This document shows positions 27,301-33,300 of a DNA stretch of 64,000 nt, piece after piece (position 1 is the stretch's first letter; each line of letters starts with the position of its first letter). The stretch is taken from contig NMRB01001074.1 of the NCBI GenBank assembly GCA_002633025.1, positions 13,088 to 77,087 of the forward strand, given 5' to 3'. A model generated the notes under the pieces. It was not told where the DNA came from. It saw only the letters and a list, made by a program, of their open reading frames with translations, and ran no database searches. The translations under genes and the position numbers were made by a program. The DNA is from Notospermus geniculatus (taxonomy: Eukaryota > Nemertea > Pilidiophora > Heteronemertea > Lineidae).

Positions 27301-30300
27301 CATCTCGGTTGTCCCCTATCTGTCAGGCACCCCTGGAGGTCGAGCTTTCTCACACCCACTCCTGCTGAGATTAGAGAAGTTCTGTTCGATGTCCTGAAGA
27401 AGGAGACTCAACACTAGCCTGGCAACCAATTTCTTTCTTCTATGAGTGAGCAGCACAACTCATATAAGACTCCGCTGTCAACAGTATACCGTCTTGGTTG
27501 TCCCATATCTGTCAGGTACCCCGTGAGGATTTTCTCACGCCGATCCCTGCCCCCAGGCCTAGGGATCCCACTTCCACGACAGCAGCCACCCATGCTTCCC
27601 GTGGTACATGTACTCATCACAAGAGTCACAACTCAGTAGCTCCACAAGATACAGACTGAAACAACAAATAAAAAAATGGGATCTGCCGGTCCACTGAAGA
27701 CAAGATGATGACTCCCAATCTGCTCATAATGTTGTCACGAAGGGCTGAAGGCTTTGTAAAAGCATTACGGATGATAAAGACCTTATCAGAACTCCCTGAA
27801 ACCTAAAACATGACAGCCTAATGATGTCGGTGATTCGGTCGAGTCTACCTTTCAGCTTTGAACTTGTCTCATTAATTTTTCCATCACAGCCTCTTCCTGT
27901 AAAGACGACGACGTCAATTGGTAAGGACACGCAAGGTCAAAGCTCGTCCGTGAGACAGAACGGAGGCCAGAGGCAGTCTGATTTGTAGAAACCCTGTTCT
28001 TATAGGTTCTCTGACAGGCTGTTATTGAACTGGATCATCTTGGCAGGCATCTGATTCTCAGCCAGTGGTTCAACAGATCTGGCAAAGCTCGGTCGGAGCG
28101 GATTCGCCCCGGTCGGTCACTCGGGATTCGATTGTATTCATGTTTATTGACCATTAGTAACAATATCAGGATTTCTGAAACAGGCTCGTACCTCCGGGAA
28201 GTGAAAACTGGATCTCTCTCCAACTTTGATCAGCTTGGCATTATCAAGCTCCGTTAAAACTTGTTTCAAAGAATACAAAAGATAGTATCTTCCAATTCTC
28301 TCCTCGGGTTTTACAAACAGAATTAACACGACGATAAAATTAATGACAAGACGAAGATCTCTCTGTTTTAGTTCCCCAGACACCAGCCGTTCATCTGGAA
28401 TTCAACCATAAAATGTTTCTTCCTTTGAAGCCGACACTCATGTGTCGAGAATCGTTCCCGCTAATACTCATACATAGAAAGCCCATTATATTATTCCATC
28501 TGCTGCTAGCTTCGCTCTCGCGAGGAACCAAGCTCAGGCTGAGGAAGCCACTGGGAGCGTGTTGTTGTGGGGTTGAAATTTATCGTGCAGATAGAGTTAG
28601 ATAAATAGGTATCTATAATGTGTTTAACCCGCTTGGACCAAAGGAAAGGCATTAGGATGAGGCCTAGCTGTAACAAAACATAACCATGTTTCTACCAGCT
28701 CAGGGACATCCCACTTACACTGTAAGCAGAGGTGCAAGCCTGGCTCTCACGAGGAACCAAACTCAGGCTGAACAACCCACTGGGAGCGTGTTGTTGTGGG
28801 GTTGAAATTTATCGTGCAGATAGGAGCTCATGGACAAAGAAGCGCCCAACACACGAGACGTGACCCGCTCTCGCAAATGTTGGTGCATCATAATTGACGA
28901 AAGGGTTAATGGCCTTGCAACACAACAGCTGAAATGTCCGCCTCTGCAGTTTGACAATAGAAATTTATCGTGCAGATAGAGTTCGATAAATTGGTATCTA
29001 TAATGTGTTTAACCCACTTGGACCAAAGGAAAGGCTAGGATGAGGCCTAGCTGTAACGAAACATAACCACGCTCCTTCTAACTCAGCGAGTGGGACATCC
29101 CACTTAAGCTCAGGTGGTGGAGTGTTGGACTCAGAAGCAGAATGTCTGAGGGTCAAATCTCGGTACCCTCAATTCTTTATATTGCGGAAAGCATGCAATG
29201 CCAGATTCCCCACCACCCAAGTTTATATCACCAGCTGAATTCTTATCACATTCAATCTCCCTTTCCATCACGTAAAACAATGCTTCGTTATCATAACATA
29301 TCCCAGATGATCTGTGTATATCATATTCTCTCTGAAAAACGGGCTGGTAGCAAATCTCCTGCCTTTGTTCACGCAGCCGAGAGTCCCAAGAGAAAAGATA
29401 ATGATGATGAATTTTAATTAAGATGTCTGAATGGCAGACAAGTTTGAAATACAGCATGGGAATGGGCCATAAAGTTTGGATATGAATAACATTTTAACCC
29501 ATAGAGACAATGGAATATTCAGTAGTTCGTGCACATACATGATAACATACATGTTGAACCCTCTTCTCACAGAGGAACTGTTCTCAGCAGCAGAGAGCCT
29601 CTGTGAAGAGGAAGCCTCCAGAGGGACCTCTCGTTTTAATACAGACCCCTCTGACAGGTTGCCACTCTTCTCTCAAAGGAACTGCTTTCTGCAGAGAGCC
29701 TCTGACCTCTGCTGTTGAGGGCACCTCCTTTAGGGGATCTCTCTCAACAGATACCTCATTATGGAGGAACCTCTGTCAGGAGGGCACCTCCTTTAGGGGA
29801 ACCTCTCTTGACAGGTACCTCTGTCATGAGGGCACCTCCTTTAGGGGAACCTCTCTTGACAGGTACCTCTGTCAGGAGGGCACTTCCTCAGGAACCTCTC
29901 CTGGGAGATACCTCTGTCAGGAGGTTATCTCCTGTGTAGGGACCTCTCTTGGTTGACAGCACATCTTCAAACTGAGGACCTACCTTGTTTTGCAGGGCCT
30001 TGATTCAGCTTCTTGCTTGTGTCCAATACAAATGTGACGTTGATGCAGACAGTGACGATCAAAATGAGGACCAAAGCACCCTGGAAAGAAAACGAAGGAA
30101 TTTTAACCACATCTTACAAAGCCTAGCAATGGTACTGCAGGGCAAAAGAAGAATTATCAGAGTTAGGGCTGGAGAAAATGTGAGACCAGCGCTTGTAAAC
30201 AAGTGATTCTGCATTATACTGGATCACCTTCCAACGACACAAGACATTTTTCAACAAGGAAGAGATATAACAATAAAAAGAATTATGTTCGATAATATGT

Positions 30301-33300
30301 CTATATGGCAAGTTTCTAGGCCAGGCTGTGTCAGCATAAAAACAAACATAATGCCATTTAGCCCGATCAATTTGTCCATATCCGTTTGCCAGTATCATGA
30401 ATAAAGACGAGCTATTTCTTTTGTGGCCGAGATCAGAGATATCATCGTCGATCAACACGGCGAAAAATACTCATGACATTTGCTGGGATTGTTTCAACAT
30501 GAGCGGTATTTGCCTCGGAGGAAATGCGGCCTAATCCTCGCCTGGGGATCACTGGACAACTGCTTGTTTCATCAGCAATAGCATCCGATTTATAATAAGG
30601 GATCATGGAGATGGAGGAGCAAAGAAAGGGCCACTTTTCCCAACGGCTTAAAACTTGGTCCAAAAATGTTCTTAGTGGAGCCAACAACAGGCTAATGGTT
30701 CAAGAGGAACAGATATAAGCTAGATCTTTCCATATTGGAGTTGAGGCCCACACAAGGATATCACTTTATAAGACATCGTGTAAGAGGATAACTTGTTTAA
30801 TGTTCTTGGAAAAAGAAGCTTTATAAAAGACTAGCAAGTTGTCTGAAGGACAAAAGTTGTGGCAGTGGGATGAAGTGTGCTTAAATTCTGAGGCCACTGG
30901 GCTTGGGTCGGACTTCAGCCACACTTTCATTAAAGTCTGTTGTTTCTCAATGCTTCAAGCAAAGAGAAAGTCTAACTTAAGCTATACTTTAGGCTAAGTC
31001 CCAGCCAAGCATACGGCACTAAATCCCTTCCAAGACCCAAGAAATATCTAAGAAACAAGGAGAAGGGGTCCAAAACTCTCTTCCTCTTTCACCATAACCA
31101 ACCATCGCAATGGCAAGCCCGCACATTAACAGGTTTCGTACAGACGCAGCCACCAGCACACCAAAGCAGCATCAGAGAAGATGAATTAATTTAAAGAAAG
31201 TCAAGACAGAAGTGTAGCCACAGGGAGGAAGTTTTAAGACATCCCTATTCCAGACTCGTACTTCTAAGACATTCAATGCCCGAAGGTATCGTCTTTCACC
31301 GAAATTTGAATCCTGAAATGCCAAGTTGTAGTGGAGTCCCTTATAAAAGATACCGGTAGACAAGGACACCCGAATTTAAACTCGTAGCAAAGTATTTTTA
31401 AATGAACACAATGAAAAGTTGCTCACGCCTCCCGAACCATAAGAAATGGTGGCACATCTGCTTACCGGGTTCTTGTAAACTGCCTGAAACATTGACATGT
31501 CATGTTGGTGGGAAAAACTTGACAAGTTACATGGCTTACTATAAATAGGACGTGGCAGGGTGGTTTTTCTCTTGGATATTCAGAACGGGTAGTACGTGGT
31601 ACAGGAGAAGATCTTGGTGAGCCAAGTACATTGACAGAAGATGATACAATCCACACAGAGTTTGAATACAGAATTTACAGAGAAGAATAATGAAGGTCAG
31701 TAAGATTGAAACATGGTTACACCTTATGATCGGTGACACAGTGAGAAGATGGTGAAAGAACCGACAGGAATGACAAGAAACACGGGGATAGGAGTCCACA
31801 TCGAGCGAGGAAGAAACAGTCTTTTTTAAATGCTCTACAACAACTGCAATGTTTGCCACTCTAGGCCCCATAAAGGATGCCCTTATACATTCACACCCAG
31901 CCGCTTCAATCAGAACTTCCCCTGAACAAAATTCACCACACAAAGGATTGTGATAAACATCCCTTGATTCAAACATTTGCAGCCCTCAACCACATGGGGA
32001 TTTCAAGGACATGAATGCAACAACGGTAAATGGGACTTAGATCCATTATCGGATGATGACATGTTCCAGCAAGACAATCCTTTTACCGGATCAGCCGTGA
32101 GAACCGTTCGTTACCGGCTGACAGGGGTCTGCTCGTATCACTGCCATCTTGACCAATCGCTTCCATTAGCTGTTTAAGACCAGCGTTGGCCGACCATTGT
32201 CCGTGAAGTCCGCTATACATCACAAAATGTCAAAACATACAAGCAATATTTAAAGGGTTTAAGCTGACTTCAGGAGCAACATAAGCTATTATTGATACTA
32301 GCATGGTACCCGTGGCGAGCACATACACAGGATGCATGTGGCCAGAGTAAGAGGATGGCATTTTGCTGGACGTCTCTGTGTGGGAGGAAAATGTTTCGTG
32401 GGGGCCAACTCCTCGGACAATAATCTAGGCCTATGGGAAGCAGATGGCAGCAGTTTTATGTGTTGAAGTTCCTATTTTCTGATCACCCTGCCTGGTTGAA
32501 GACAATGCATTATACCTGGTTCCGTCGACCACCGTGTAGATGGTGTTGCGTACGCAGCGCCATCTACACTGTGGCCAGCGAAACCAGGCTAGTGGGCATT
32601 GCAAATCATTGGAAGTTTCTTCCTGCATTTTATTCGCTTAAGGGTAAAAAAATGTAATGCCACCCGCTTAAGGGCCACCCCCATGTCGTTTTCAACACTT
32701 CCTGTGAAAATGGTGCCATTTCGATCAGAAACCATGGAGGAGTTCGTGTTCGAAGTTACAGCGCCACCGTCAATTATAATATAGATGGAGAACCAAGACG
32801 ATCCAAATATGGCAAAGACAATTTGGTATTTTTCTCCTCCAGGCGTGGATCCAAGGGGGGCACCAGGCGCACGCCCCCTTTCGGCCAACAAGTCTGTAAA
32901 ATCGACCATGAAATTCTGAAATTTGGAGCAAATCATTGAATTTCACCGCAGATTTCAATGTTTCTAGCACAGTGCGCCCCCTCTTTTCCGAAATCGTGGA
33001 TCTGCCCTGTCCCCTCTCGTGTACTTCCCTTCCTCAGGTGATACTGGTACACACTTTACTTAGCACTACTGTCTTATCCTGAGTGTAACTTGAGCAAAAT
33101 GTTTCACGACAGGGTAGCCGATCGTGAACAGGCACAGATGAGCAAGGACAATTAAGGCGCAGAACGGGAAATTGAAAAGGACACAGATGATACACGATCT
33201 CGGAGGAGGAAGAGCGTGTTATGGATTTGTTTTCACCAGAAAAAATGGTGCCATACGATAACAGGAGACAAGTAAGGATTAAACATAATTGAGGAGGCCA

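Larger units (their letters stand above)
23850..28500. other. Intron sequence: two tandem duplications, no exon recognised
   Basis: Apart from the arrays at 25305-25600 and 27180-27550, no feature is supported. 25220-25300 shares GAGCCTGGTGTAGATGGCAG-type words with 48520-48580 and 52607-52667, so it belongs to a dispersed family. A plus-strand hydrophobic open frame at 24606-24881 was considered and not accepted. Confidence 0.35.

Noticed and set aside
31539-31976. 145-codon minus-strand frame
   Set aside because: Cysteine/leucine-rich chance composition, no splice sites or homology.
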